Source: Candidatus Saccharibacteria bacterium UBA2834
GTDB taxonomy: Bacteria; Patescibacteriota; Saccharimonadia; Saccharimonadales; Saccharimonadaceae
Length of the DNA: 12,132 nt
NCBI GenBank assembly: GCA_002351365.1
Contig: DEGE01000001.1
Span: 28,507-40,638, forward strand
Direction: 5' to 3'
Part shown: piece by piece, positions 1 through 6,810 of the stretch
Numbering within the stretch: the first letter of the stretch is position 1
Layout of the letters: every line of letters starts with the position of its first letter
Made by a program: the position numbers and the translations under genes
The notes under the pieces: model-generated
Database searches by the model: none
What the model saw: only the letters and a program-made list of their open reading frames with translations
Told to the model about the DNA's origin: nothing

Positions 1-1
1 G

Positions 2-2242
2 AAATTGGTGCCAGATCCGGTGATGGGGCATCATGTGAAGTTGAAGGATGCGATTGTGAACGAGCCGGATTTGAAGAAAGAATACGAGACGAATCCGACC
101 GCGAAGGAAGTGATTGATTTTGCAATGAAGCTCGAGGGCACAATTCGCTCGCACGGTGTACACGCTTGTGGCGTGGTGATTGCGCCAGATGATTTGGTGA
201 AGTTTATGCCGCTGGAAGTTTCAGCAAAGGGTCCGCTGGCGACGCAATATCCTGGTCCACAGGTTGAGGAGCTCGGCCTATTAAAGATGGACTTTTTGGG
301 GTTATCCAACCTGTCGGTAATTCAGCAGGCGCTACGCATTATTAAGAAAGTTCACGGCAAACAAATCGATATGAGTAAATTGCCGCTCGATGATGATAAG
401 GTTTATGAATTGTTCCGTAGGGGCGATACGACGGGCGTATTCCAATTTGAATCGCCGGGAATGAAGCGGTATTTGCGTGAGCTACAGCCGACGGCGTTTG
501 ATGATTTGATTGCTATGAACGCACTTTATCGTCCGGGGCCGATGCAGTTTATCGAGAGCTTTATTAAACGCAAACACGGCGAAGAACCGATTACCTATTT
601 GCATCCTGGGCTCGAAAACTCATTGAAGAATACCTATGGTATTTTGATTTACCAGGAACAGTTCATGCAGGCGTCGAAGGAATGGTGTGGCTTTACGGGT
701 GGCCAGGCAGATACTTTGCGTAAGGCGGTGGGTAAGAAGAAAGTTGACCTGATGAATAAGATGAAGCCACTATTTATCGAGGGGGCGGTAAAAGTCGGCG
801 GAGCAACGGAAGAAATTGCTGAAACATTCTGGAGTCAGCTGTTAGACTTCGCGAACTACTGCTTCAACAAGAGTCACGCGGCGTGTTATGCATTAGTGGC
901 GTATTGGACAGCTTATCTGAAGACTTATTATCCGGAAGCATTCATGGCAGCATTGATGACGGCGGATATGCGCTGGACGGAACGCTTGGCGATTGAAATG
1001 ACGGAATGCAAACGCATGGGAATTCAGGTGCTTGGTCCGGATATTAATGAATCTTATGCAGACTTTGCTACCGTGGGCAAATCAAAGACGATTCGCTTTG
1101 GTATTGCGGCAATTAAGGGCATGGGCAAAGCTTTGGCGGAAGAAGTGATTGATGAGCGCGATAAGAACGGAAAGTTTAAGTCGGTTTGTGATTTCGCAAA
1201 GCGCGTGTCGGGTGCTAAGTTCAATAAGAAGAGTTGGGAATCGGCGATTAAGACGGGGTGTTTTGATAGCTTCGGTGATCGTAGTGATTTGTTATATAAC
1301 CTAGAAAAGATTCAGGCCTATGGAAACAAGATGCAAAAAGACGTTGCATCAGGGCAGACGGACTTGTTTGGCGCGATGGGGGCAGCGGCGGAAATACCAG
1401 AGGTAGAAATTGTGCCGGCGCCGACAAAATACACCGATAAAGAGCAGCTGATGTGGGAGCGCGATTTGATGGGCCTTTATATTTCGGCGCATCCGCTTGA
1501 TAAATATGAAACCTACTTCCAAGAGCAGTGCATGCCGACAACGGAAATTAAGCCGAATCTCGATGGCGCAACAGTGATTGTGGGCGGTTTGATTACGAAC
1601 GTGCGCTCCTTAGTAACGAAGAGTGGCTCGAAGATGGCGTTCGTGAAAATTGAGGATAAGGTAGGGGAGATGGAGGTAATTGTCTTCCCGAAGCTTTACG
1701 AAACAATTGGCGCAAAACTCGTACAGGATGCCGTAATTAAGGTTACTGGTAAAGTGAATGCAACAGACCGTGACGGCAACAAGATTGACGAAGCAAAAGT
1801 GAATGCCGAAGAAGTCGTAGTTGTAACAGATGAAGAATTGGAGTCATACGAATCGACTGGGGCGACTTTGAAGGTGCCAACAAAGGGTGTAGCGCAGAAG
1901 AAATATGGTAAATCGTCAGCTTCAAAAACATCGGGCGATTCGGTGAAAATGGGGGGTGGTGCGCCAAAGAAAACGACAACTTTCAAAACATCAGAAAGCG
2001 TAGTGGACGCCAAGCCGAAAAAGGCGCAAAAAATGTTCGTACGGATATTAGATCCAACGGATAAGGATGGCTTAGTTAAATTGAAACAAATTTGTACTCA
2101 GCATCCTGGTTTATCTGAGGTGATTTTGGTGATTGGTCCGGATAAAAAAGCCATGCGAATGCCGTTTAGGTGCGAATTTGAAGATGCCTGGGTGGCAGAG
2201 CTGAAAGATGTATTCTCGGAAGAGAATGTGGTAGTGAAATAA
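2..2242 (+). CDS. dnaE: DNA polymerase III subunit alpha (5' end outside window)
   Basis: This is the replicative polymerase catalytic subunit. The reading frame is open from the first bases, so the PHP domain and the first two palm aspartates lie upstream; about 746 codons remain of the usual 1,100-1,200. Counting from the TTG codon at 5, the third catalytic aspartate is D96 in KMDFLGL, matching KFDFLGL of E. coli DnaE. The fingers region follows (FQFES 147-150, YRPGP 175-179, GILIYQEQ 212-219, RKAVGKKK 239-246, FNKSHAA 287-293). A helix-hairpin-helix segment lies at about 365-380. QTDLF at 451-455 sits where E. coli has its beta-clamp-binding QADMF. An OB fold spans about 521-605, and a Lys/Ser/Thr-rich linker (616-676) leads to a short C-terminal domain. 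The gene ends at a shared terminator facing the convergent operon. Identification is secure. Confidence 0.97.
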   Translation, partial: KLVPDPVMGHHVKLKDAIVNEPDLKKEYETNPTAKEVIDFAMKLEGTIRSHGVHACGVVIAPDDLVKFMPLEVSAKGPLATQYPGPQVEELGLLKMDFLGLSNLSVIQQALRIIKKVHGKQIDMSKLPLDDDKVYELFRRGDTTGVFQFESPGMKRYLRELQPTAFDDLIAMNALYRPGPMQFIESFIKRKHGEEPITYLHPGLENSLKNTYGILIYQEQFMQASKEWCGFTGGQADTLRKAVGKKKVDLMNKMKPLFIEGAVKVGGATEEIAETFWSQLLDFANYCFNKSHAACYALVAYWTAYLKTYYPEAFMAALMTADMRWTERLAIEMTECKRMGIQVLGPDINESYADFATVGKSKTIRFGIAAIKGMGKALAEEVIDERDKNGKFKSVCDFAKRVSGAKFNKKSWESAIKTGCFDSFGDRSDLLYNLEKIQAYGNKMQKDVASGQTDLFGAMGAAAEIPEVEIVPAPTKYTDKEQLMWERDLMGLYISAHPLDKYETYFQEQCMPTTEIKPNLDGATVIVGGLITNVRSLVTKSGSKMAFVKIEDKVGEMEVIVFPKLYETIGAKLVQDAVIKVTGKVNATDRDGNKIDEAKVNAEEVVVVTDEELESYESTGATLKVPTKGVAQKKYGKSSASKTSGDSVKMGGGAPKKTTTFKTSESVVDAKPKKAQKMFVRILDPTDKDGLVKLKQICTQHPGLSEVILVIGPDKKAMRMPFRCEFEDAWVAELKDVFSEENVVVK

Positions 2243-2270
2243 AAAAAGGCGCCTTGATGGCGTCTTTTTT
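2242..2270. terminator. Bidirectional intrinsic terminator between dnaE and the LOG-family gene
   Basis: A GGCGCC/GGCGTC stem (2248-2253 with 2259-2264, one G.T wobble) has a 5-nt loop and is flanked by an A run on the left (2242-2247) and a T run on the right (2265-2270). It therefore reads as stem plus U-tract on both strands. It starts at the last base of the dnaE stop codon and lies 8 nt beyond the stop of the leftward gene, so it fits both convergent transcripts. Confidence 0.9.
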
Positions 2271-2277
2271 GTTTAAT

Positions 2278-3006
2278 TTAGATAATATATTTACTTTTAC
2301 CGTGATCGTAGATGTTTTCGTAGATGCTGGGGTGGCCAATTTTGTTTGCCGCTTCGACCACTTCATCAATATCATCGGTAATTCGATAGATTTTGCGATC
2401 ATCCGGAGCAATCGTTTTAATTGGTTGCATCTTAGTAGCAAAGAATCGATCGAGAGGCTTCCAGAAGGATTTGCCAATTAAGAACATTGGCATCTTTGGC
2501 ATCTTGCCTTCTTGCATAAGAATGAGGATTTCGGAGAATTCGTCTAGTGTACCGAAACCGCCAGGGAAGTAGACGTAGACTTTTGAAGCCATCGTAAGCA
2601 TGACTTTACGCGCAAAGAAGTAATGAAACTCCATGGAATCCGTAACGTATGGGTTAATGTGTTGCTCGTGGGCAAGTTGGATGTTGAGGCCAATGGTTTT
2701 GCCGCCAGCTTCGTAAGCGCCTTTATTGGCGGCTTCCATGATACTTGGGCCGCCACCGGTAATGACAGTGTGCCCATTTTGGGCTAGTTTGCGACCAAGT
2801 TCTTCGGCGAGGCGACAATATTTGCCTTTTTCGGAGAGGCGGGCAGAACCAAAAATTGATACGCCTTGAGAGAAAGTGCGAAGCTTGGACAAGCCTTGCT
2901 CGAGGTCTTTAGCATAAGCGAGAGAGCGACGTACGTCTTCTTTGTCTAGTTTGTTTTGATTGATGGCGTCGAGCCAAACATTAATAATATCTTCGTTGTC
3001 TTTCAT
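2278..3006 (-). CDS. LOG-family (TIGR00730-type) nucleotide phosphoribohydrolase
   Basis: This 242-aa protein has the Rossmann-like fold signatures of the LOG / 'lysine decarboxylase-like' family: VSIFGSAR (49-56), GGGPSIMEAANKG (84-96), the Arg-Lys pair in ARKVML (132-137) and the hallmark PGGFGTLDE (148-156) with its catalytic-type Glu156. Family members cleave the N-glycosidic bond of nucleoside 5'-monophosphates, releasing a free base and ribose 5-phosphate; the old lysine decarboxylase label is a misnomer. It is longer than the roughly 190-aa plant-type LOG proteins because of a charged, probably helical N-terminal extension (1-45). It is the last gene of the operon, 6 nt after the PfkB kinase, with an AGGAG site overlapping the end of that gene about 15 nt before the ATG. 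Substrate specificity cannot be read from sequence. An operon partner, ribose-5-phosphate isomerase, would use the ribose 5-phosphate. Confidence 0.88.
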   Translation of the reverse strand: MKDNEDIINVWLDAINQNKLDKEDVRRSLAYAKDLEQGLSKLRTFSQGVSIFGSARLSEKGKYCRLAEELGRKLAQNGHTVITGGGPSIMEAANKGAYEAGGKTIGLNIQLAHEQHINPYVTDSMEFHYFFARKVMLTMASKVYVYFPGGFGTLDEFSEILILMQEGKMPKMPMFLIGKSFWKPLDRFFATKMQPIKTIAPDDRKIYRITDDIDEVVEAANKIGHPSIYENIYDHGKSKYII

Positions 3007-3012
3007 ATTTTT

Positions 3013-3966
3013 TTAGTTAATCTCCTGCATGGGCATCGGATGTAATCGTTTGTGTTTGTTGATGATTCCGGCTTTGCTGCCGATGTGCTGTACGACTGAG
3101 GTTGAATTAGCGCTAGCGAAGATTAGGGATTCTTGGAGGCTTTTACCGTCAGCAAAAGCAGCCAGGAAGCCTGAACCAAAAGCGTCGCCGGCGCCAGTGG
3201 AATCTTTCACTTTGACATCTTCGTAAATGCCGATACGCACAATGCGGCCTTCGGAGGCGGCAATGGCGCCTTGGTTTCCGTCGGTAATAATAACGGTCGG
3301 TACATAGCTAGATAGTTTACCGACTAATTCGGTAAGCGTGCGACCCTCGACAATTTGCTTAGCTTCGGATTTGTTTACTAACAAAACATCAACGTCGGAG
3401 AGCAGGCCGAGTAATTTGCGTTTGGATTGAAGCTCGAGATTGCCAGGATTGAACATAATTTTAGAATTTAACGCCTTGGCTTGGGCGAAAAGTTGGTCAA
3501 GAATATTCATGTTGCCGCGTAGGGTCGTAACATATAACCAATCTGGGTAGATACTGCGCAAATCTTTAGGATGAATAGTGTCAAATTTGGCGGATGCGCC
3601 ACGGCAAGTTAGAATAGTGCGTTCGCCAGTTGGCGAGAGCAAAAGAACGGAATAGCCAGTATGAACATTATCGAGATAGTTGATATAGCTTGTATCGATG
3701 CCTTCGCGATCGAGTTTATCGATAATGGCAGCTCCGGCGGGATCGTTGGCGATGCAGCCCATGAAAATAGATTCATGCTCGTTGCGAGCGAAAGTAGTAG
3801 CGGCGTTGGTTGCGCCACCGCCTACAGTGAACTTAACTTCATCGATATCAACCTTTGCGCCTAATTCGAGTTGATTGAAAAAACCACGTTTGTTGGTGCC
3901 AAAATCATCGTGATCGATAAGATAGACGTCTTGAAGCGCAGCACCAATACTTACGATTCTTGCCAT
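3013..3966 (-). CDS. PfkB-family (ribokinase-like) sugar or nucleoside kinase
   Basis: At 317 aa this is a normal length for the ribokinase/PfkB superfamily. The N-terminal substrate motif VGGGATNAA is at 48-56. The C-terminal signature DSTGAGDAFGSGF (255-267) holds the anion-hole GAGD and the catalytic base Asp261. FNPGN (172-176) and VNKSEA (197-202) match the central strand motifs of the family. It should transfer phosphate from a nucleotide to a sugar hydroxyl; ribose, fructose, another sugar or a nucleoside are all possible, and I cannot choose from sequence. It lies 2 nt after the epimerase-like gene, with an AGGAC-type site near the end of that gene. Between pentose-phosphate enzymes and a LOG enzyme, a ribokinase or nucleoside kinase role is the most economical guess. 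Cytosolic; no membrane segment. Confidence 0.88.
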   Translation of the reverse strand: MARIVSIGAALQDVYLIDHDDFGTNKRGFFNQLELGAKVDIDEVKFTVGGGATNAATTFARNEHESIFMGCIANDPAGAAIIDKLDREGIDTSYINYLDNVHTGYSVLLLSPTGERTILTCRGASAKFDTIHPKDLRSIYPDWLYVTTLRGNMNILDQLFAQAKALNSKIMFNPGNLELQSKRKLLGLLSDVDVLLVNKSEAKQIVEGRTLTELVGKLSSYVPTVIITDGNQGAIAASEGRIVRIGIYEDVKVKDSTGAGDAFGSGFLAAFADGKSLQESLIFASANSTSVVQHIGSKAGIINKHKRLHPMPMQEIN

Positions 3967-3968
3967 TT

Positions 3969-4619
3969 TTAAATTGGGTCCTGATTTTCAGTTTCTTTAT
4001 TCATTTGATCGAAATATTCTTGCTTGTTTTCGGCGCGCATTAGAGCACCGCCAACATTAATAACACCGACGCCAGCTTGAGCGATGTAGTGAATATTTTC
4101 GAGATTTGCGCCACCATCCCAGCCAACTTCAATTGATGGGTTTATGGCTTTGATGAGAGCGACTTTTTCGAGAAGCAACAAATCGGCTTGACCGCCTTGC
4201 TTGCCGAGTTCGCCGGAGAAAATGAGGGCGTGATCGGCGGCGTTCAGAATAGCCTTAATGCTTCCTGGAAAAACGCTTTTAATGATTGCGACACCGACTT
4301 TGATTTCGTGTTCTTTAAGCTGATCAAAAATCGGTAACAAATCTTCGTTTGCCTCGGCATGAAGGATGACCATATCTGGATGCAATTTTATGAGCATCTC
4401 GAGATGTTGGGATGGGACGGCGGTCATCATATGAATGTCGACCGACCAACCACGTGGCCACCAAACTGCCGATTCTGCAATAGTACGATTTTGGGTGAGC
4501 GTACCATCGGAGACATCGATATGGGCGCGCTTAGTAAAACCGTAATAATCCTTAACGATTTGCTTATATTCGGTTGGGGGTTGGCTTAAGATTGCCGGTG
4601 AAATGGTTACAATTGCCAT
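3969..4619 (-). CDS. Ribulose-phosphate 3-epimerase-like TIM-barrel protein (divergent)
   Basis: A 216-aa protein aligned by motif to ribulose-phosphate 3-epimerase. The four metal ligands appear kept: His33 and Asp35 in HIDVSDG, His63 in VDIHMM and Asp168 in GWDGGAN. The GxxGQ phosphate-loop segment is recognisable at 139-144 and the late phosphate motif at 187-192 (INVGGA). Two usually invariant active-site positions differ: the Ser of the N-terminal PSIL motif is Ala9 (SPAIL), and the Met of HxDxMDG is Ser37. The canonical reaction interconverts ribulose 5-phosphate and xylulose 5-phosphate. The changes leave room for a different ketose phosphate, or for a true epimerase with an altered pocket. 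Its start overlaps the rpiB stop by 1 nt (TAATG), so translation is probably coupled. Confidence 0.8.
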   Translation of the reverse strand: MAIVTISPAILSQPPTEYKQIVKDYYGFTKRAHIDVSDGTLTQNRTIAESAVWWPRGWSVDIHMMTAVPSQHLEMLIKLHPDMVILHAEANEDLLPIFDQLKEHEIKVGVAIIKSVFPGSIKAILNAADHALIFSGELGKQGGQADLLLLEKVALIKAINPSIEVGWDGGANLENIHYIAQAGVGVINVGGALMRAENKQEYFDQMNKETENQDPI

Positions 4620-5059
4620 TAGATTTCATCCAACTTTTGATTACGACGTTTGTATTTTTCGTCAGGCAGGGCGGACGAAGTGAGAAATGCATTGAGGACG
4701 TTTGCGACGATTATTTCGCTATCGTCGGCGGGAATACAGGCAACGTTAGCATCGTTGTGGCCACGCGATTCTATGGCGGTCGCCTGATCGTAGCAGACGG
4801 CTGCACGAATGCCTTTGAAGCGGTTGGCCTGCATAGCCATGCCTTGGGCGGAACCGCAGAGCAATACTCCAAAAGAATCTGGCGAGTTGTTATCGATGAT
4901 AGCCTGACAAACTTTTTTTGCAAAGTCATTGTAGTCGTCCTCGGCGTTGTATTCGTAGGCGCCAAAATCGGTGTAAGGAATTTGGCGTCCTTTGAGAATA
5001 GTTACGACTTGCTCTTTGGCGGCAAAGCCGCGATGGTCAGCGCCGAGGTAGACGTGCAT
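4619..5059 (-). CDS. rpiB: Ribose-5-phosphate isomerase B (RpiB/LacAB family)
   Basis: The 146-aa length is typical of RpiB. It opens with the family's GADHRGF motif (6-12; Asp8, His9). It has the catalytic cysteine Cys68 in LCGSAQGM, then GIRAAVC (83-89) and SRGHNDANV (98-106), matching the usual SREHNDANV with Gly for Glu. A basic tail, KYKRRNQK (135-142), corresponds to the C-terminal arginine cluster. The enzyme interconverts ribose 5-phosphate and ribulose 5-phosphate in the cytosol. The ATG follows the GAPDH stop by 2 nt, and the ribosome site GGAG is built from the last codons of GAPDH, so the two are almost certainly co-translated. LacA/LacB (galactose-6-phosphate isomerase) is the alternative within the family, but the neighbouring epimerase-like gene favours RpiB. 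Confidence 0.93.
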   Translation of the reverse strand: MHVYLGADHRGFAAKEQVVTILKGRQIPYTDFGAYEYNAEDDYNDFAKKVCQAIIDNNSPDSFGVLLCGSAQGMAMQANRFKGIRAAVCYDQATAIESRGHNDANVACIPADDSEIIVANVLNAFLTSSALPDEKYKRRNQKLDEI

Positions 5060-5061
5060 GA

Positions 5062-6072
5062 TTAATTTTGCTCCATTTTGCCGAGATCGACGGTGAGTTC
5101 AACGAGGCGGTTGCTATAGCCCCATTCGTTGTCGTACCAAGCAACAACCTTGATGAGGTTGCCACCGATGACATCGGTGAGCTTGAGGTCGACAATGGAG
5201 GAGTGGGAGTTGCCACGATAATCGATAGAAACGAGTTCTTCTTCAGTGGCGTCAAGGATGCCCTGGTAGTAAGGGTCTTGAGCAGCTTTCTTGAAGAGTT
5301 CGTTGATTTCTTCCTTGCTGGTTTCGCGCTTTGTGACGGCGGTAATATCGGAAAGGGAAACTACTGGGGTTGGAACGCGAACGGAGAGGCCATTGAATTT
5401 GCCCTGGAGAGAAGGAATCGTGAGAGCGGCAGCTTTGCTAGCGCCGGTCGTGGTTGGAACGATGTTTTCAGCAGCAGAGCGAGCTTCGCGAATGTCCTTA
5501 GCTGGAGCGTCCTGGAGCTTCTGGCTAGCAGTGTAGCTGTGGACAGTGGTCATCATGGCTTTTTCGATGCCAATGTTGTCTTCGAGGACCTTCATGACTG
5601 GTGCAATACAGTTAGTAGTGCAGGAAGCGTTGGAAATAATTTGGTCTTCTGGAGTGACCTGATCTTCGTTGACGCCGAGTACGATAGTCTTTGCGCCTTC
5701 GCCTTTGGCTGGTGCCGAGATGACAACCTTCTTTGCGCCAGCATTAATGTGGGCGCGAGCTTTTTCTGGATCGGTAAAGAAGCCGGTGGACTCAATGACG
5801 ACATCTACGCCAAGATCGCGCCATGGCAAGTTGCCTGGTTCTTTCTCTGAGAAAACGCGAATTGGCTTGCCGTTGACGATGATGTTTTCGTCGTCAAAGC
5901 CGACATCCTTTGAGTAGATGCCATAGTTGGAATCGTACTTCAAGAGATGTGCGAGTGTTTTAGTATCAGTAAGATCGTTAACGGCGACAATCTCGGCGTC
6001 GTTACGATCAAATGCGATTTTGAAAGCATTGCGACCGATGCGCCCAAAACCGTTAATAGCAATTCTTACCAT
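5062..6072 (-). CDS. gap: Glyceraldehyde-3-phosphate dehydrogenase, type I
   Basis: This 336-aa protein is a full-length GAPDH. It oxidises glyceraldehyde 3-phosphate to 1,3-bisphosphoglycerate using NAD(P) and phosphate. The Rossmann loop GFGRIGR is at 8-14. The acidic NDL segment (Asp33) after the second strand suggests a preference for NAD over NADP. The catalytic cysteine is Cys151 in ASCTTNC and its partner is His178 in HSYTASQ; VRVPTPVVSLSD (231-242) and the C-terminal WYDNEWGYSNR (312-322) are canonical. The ATG is preceded by AGGAG with a 6-nt spacer. It is the first gene of a five-gene leftward operon and is read from the promoter at about 6112-6140. No truncation or missing key residue is visible. 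Confidence 0.97.
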   Translation of the reverse strand: MVRIAINGFGRIGRNAFKIAFDRNDAEIVAVNDLTDTKTLAHLLKYDSNYGIYSKDVGFDDENIIVNGKPIRVFSEKEPGNLPWRDLGVDVVIESTGFFTDPEKARAHINAGAKKVVISAPAKGEGAKTIVLGVNEDQVTPEDQIISNASCTTNCIAPVMKVLEDNIGIEKAMMTTVHSYTASQKLQDAPAKDIREARSAAENIVPTTTGASKAAALTIPSLQGKFNGLSVRVPTPVVSLSDITAVTKRETSKEEINELFKKAAQDPYYQGILDATEEELVSIDYRGNSHSSIVDLKLTDVIGGNLIKVVAWYDNEWGYSNRLVELTVDLGKMEQN

Positions 6073-6115
6073 CTTTTTCTCCTATAAAAATATATAGTTT
6101 TGCTTATGTTTATTG

Positions 6116-6134
6116 TATCACATCGGTTGTGATA
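6116..6134. repeat. Inverted repeat joining the two divergent -10 elements
   Basis: TATCACA (6116-6122) and TGTGATA (6128-6134) form a perfect 7-bp dyad around the spacer TCGGT. Each arm is the upstream half of an outward-facing extended -10, giving TGTGATAnnAT on each strand (6128-6138 on plus, 6122-6112 on minus). It may be simple promoter symmetry or an operator controlling both transcripts; the sequence alone cannot separate these. Confidence 0.7.
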
Positions 6135-6138
6135 TGAT
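6128..6138 (+). promoter_or_regulatory. Extended -10 promoter of ppa
   Basis: The sequence TGATATGAT gives an extended -10 with the hexamer TATGAT at 6133-6138, 5/6 to consensus. No convincing -35 lies at the right distance (TTATTG, 6110-6115), which is common for extended -10 promoters. Predicted start is near 6145, leaving a leader of about 55 nt that contains the hairpin at 6155-6177. Confidence 0.6.
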
Positions 6139-6154
6139 AAAGTAAAATGCTATT

Positions 6155-6177
6155 CGGAGATAAGAGGAAAATCTCCG
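6155..6177 (+). other. Hairpin in the 5' leader of ppa
   Basis: CGGAGAT (6155-6161) pairs perfectly with ATCTCCG (6171-6177) around a 9-nt purine-rich loop. It sits between the predicted start site and the AAAGGAG ribosome site at 6189-6195, leaving that site unpaired. There is no following T run, so it is not a terminator. It could stabilise the message or bind a regulator. Confidence 0.5.
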
Positions 6178-6199
6178 CAAAAATTACGAAAGGAGTGAA

Positions 6200-6721
6200 A
6201 TGGCAGATTTTAACCAAGTACTTGAGCCTGGTGATTACAAAAACGGCAATATTAATGTCGTAATTGAGATTCCAACTGGTAGTAACCACAAGATTGAATG
6301 GGATCGCAAGCGCGCTTGCTTTATGCTTGACCGCATTGAGCCTATGGCATTTGCAAAGCCTTGTAACTATGGCTTCATTCCGCAGACTCTAGATGAAGAT
6401 GGTGATGAGCTTGATGTGCTCGTAATTACCGAACAGCCACTAACGACCGGTATTTACGTGAAGGCTCGTATTCTTGGCGTAATGAAGTTTGTTGACGATG
6501 GCGAAGTCGACGATAAGATTATTGCCGTAGTTGATGACGATCGCAATAACGGTGATTCGATTAAGACTTTGGAAGATTTGCCAAAGCGCACAATTGAACA
6601 GATCGAATTCCACTTCAACCACTACAAAGATTTGAAGAAACCTGGCACGACTGAAGTAAAGGGTTTCTTCGGCGTAGACGAGGCAATTAAGGTTATCGAA
6701 GACGCAACCAAGAGATTCTAA
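6200..6721 (+). CDS. ppa: Inorganic pyrophosphatase, family I (soluble)
   Basis: The 173-aa length is typical of bacterial family I enzymes. It hydrolyses pyrophosphate to two phosphates with Mg2+, pulling biosynthetic reactions such as nucleic acid polymerisation forward. The metal-binding signature DGDELDVLV is at 67-75, with Asp67, Asp69 and Asp72; Glu at the fourth position is allowed by the PROSITE pattern, where most enzymes have Pro. Other conserved positions are Glu23, Lys31 and Glu33 (IEIPTGSNHKIEWD), Arg45, Tyr57, the Asp104/Asp105/Lys106 group in VDDKI, and Tyr142/Lys143 in HYKDLKKP. AAAGGAG lies 4 nt before the ATG. It stands alone, transcribed away from the gap operon, and ends in a strong hairpin terminator. 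Confidence 0.97.
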   Translation: MADFNQVLEPGDYKNGNINVVIEIPTGSNHKIEWDRKRACFMLDRIEPMAFAKPCNYGFIPQTLDEDGDELDVLVITEQPLTTGIYVKARILGVMKFVDDGEVDDKIIAVVDDDRNNGDSIKTLEDLPKRTIEQIEFHFNHYKDLKKPGTTEVKGFFGVDEAIKVIEDATKRF

Positions 6722-6729
6722 ACAAAAAT

Positions 6730-6754
6730 AACGGCTCCTAGCGGGGCCGTTTTT
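6730..6754. terminator. Intrinsic terminator after ppa, also usable leftward
   Basis: AACGGCTCC (6730-6738) pairs with GGGGCCGTT (6743-6751), 9 bp with one T.G wobble and a 4-nt TAGC loop, followed by T's to 6754. On the other strand the stem is followed by ATTTTTG, so it can also back up the terminator of the leftward EF-hand-like gene. Confidence 0.88.
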
Positions 6755-6765
6755 GGGCAGTAGAA

Positions 6766-6791
6766 ACCCCCGGAGACAATCCTTCGGGGGT
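6766..6791 (-). terminator. Terminator of the leftward EF-hand-like transcript
   Basis: A 10-bp stem, 6766-6775 with 6782-6791 (ACCCCCGGAG with CTTCGGGGGT, one wobble), has a 6-nt loop. On the minus strand it is followed by TTTCTA; on the plus strand it is followed by GGGTTAG, so leftward use is the better reading. The U-tract is weak, and the hairpin at 6730-6754 lies just beyond it as a second terminator. Confidence 0.7.
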
Positions 6792-6810
6792 GGGTTAGCG
6801 GTTCAGTGTC

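Larger units (their letters stand above)
6112..6140 (-). promoter_or_regulatory. Promoter of the gap operon (leftward)
   Basis: On the minus strand an extended -10 reads TGATACAAT, with the hexamer TACAAT at 6117 down to 6112. Seventeen nt upstream is TTATCA (6140-6135), a 4/6 match to TTGACA. Predicted transcription start is near 6105, giving a leader of about 33 nt with AGGAG before the GAPDH ATG. The -35 box lies on top of the -10 of the opposite promoter. Confidence 0.65.

Noticed and set aside
4574..5065. Plus-strand open frame of 163 codons antisense to rpiB
   Set aside because: It covers a clear RpiB on the opposite strand, with no initiation signals of its own.
5068..5850. Long plus-strand open frame (260 codons) antisense to GAPDH
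   Set aside because: GAPDH is certain on the other strand. The frame is a by-product of its codon bias and has no ribosome site or recognisable motif.
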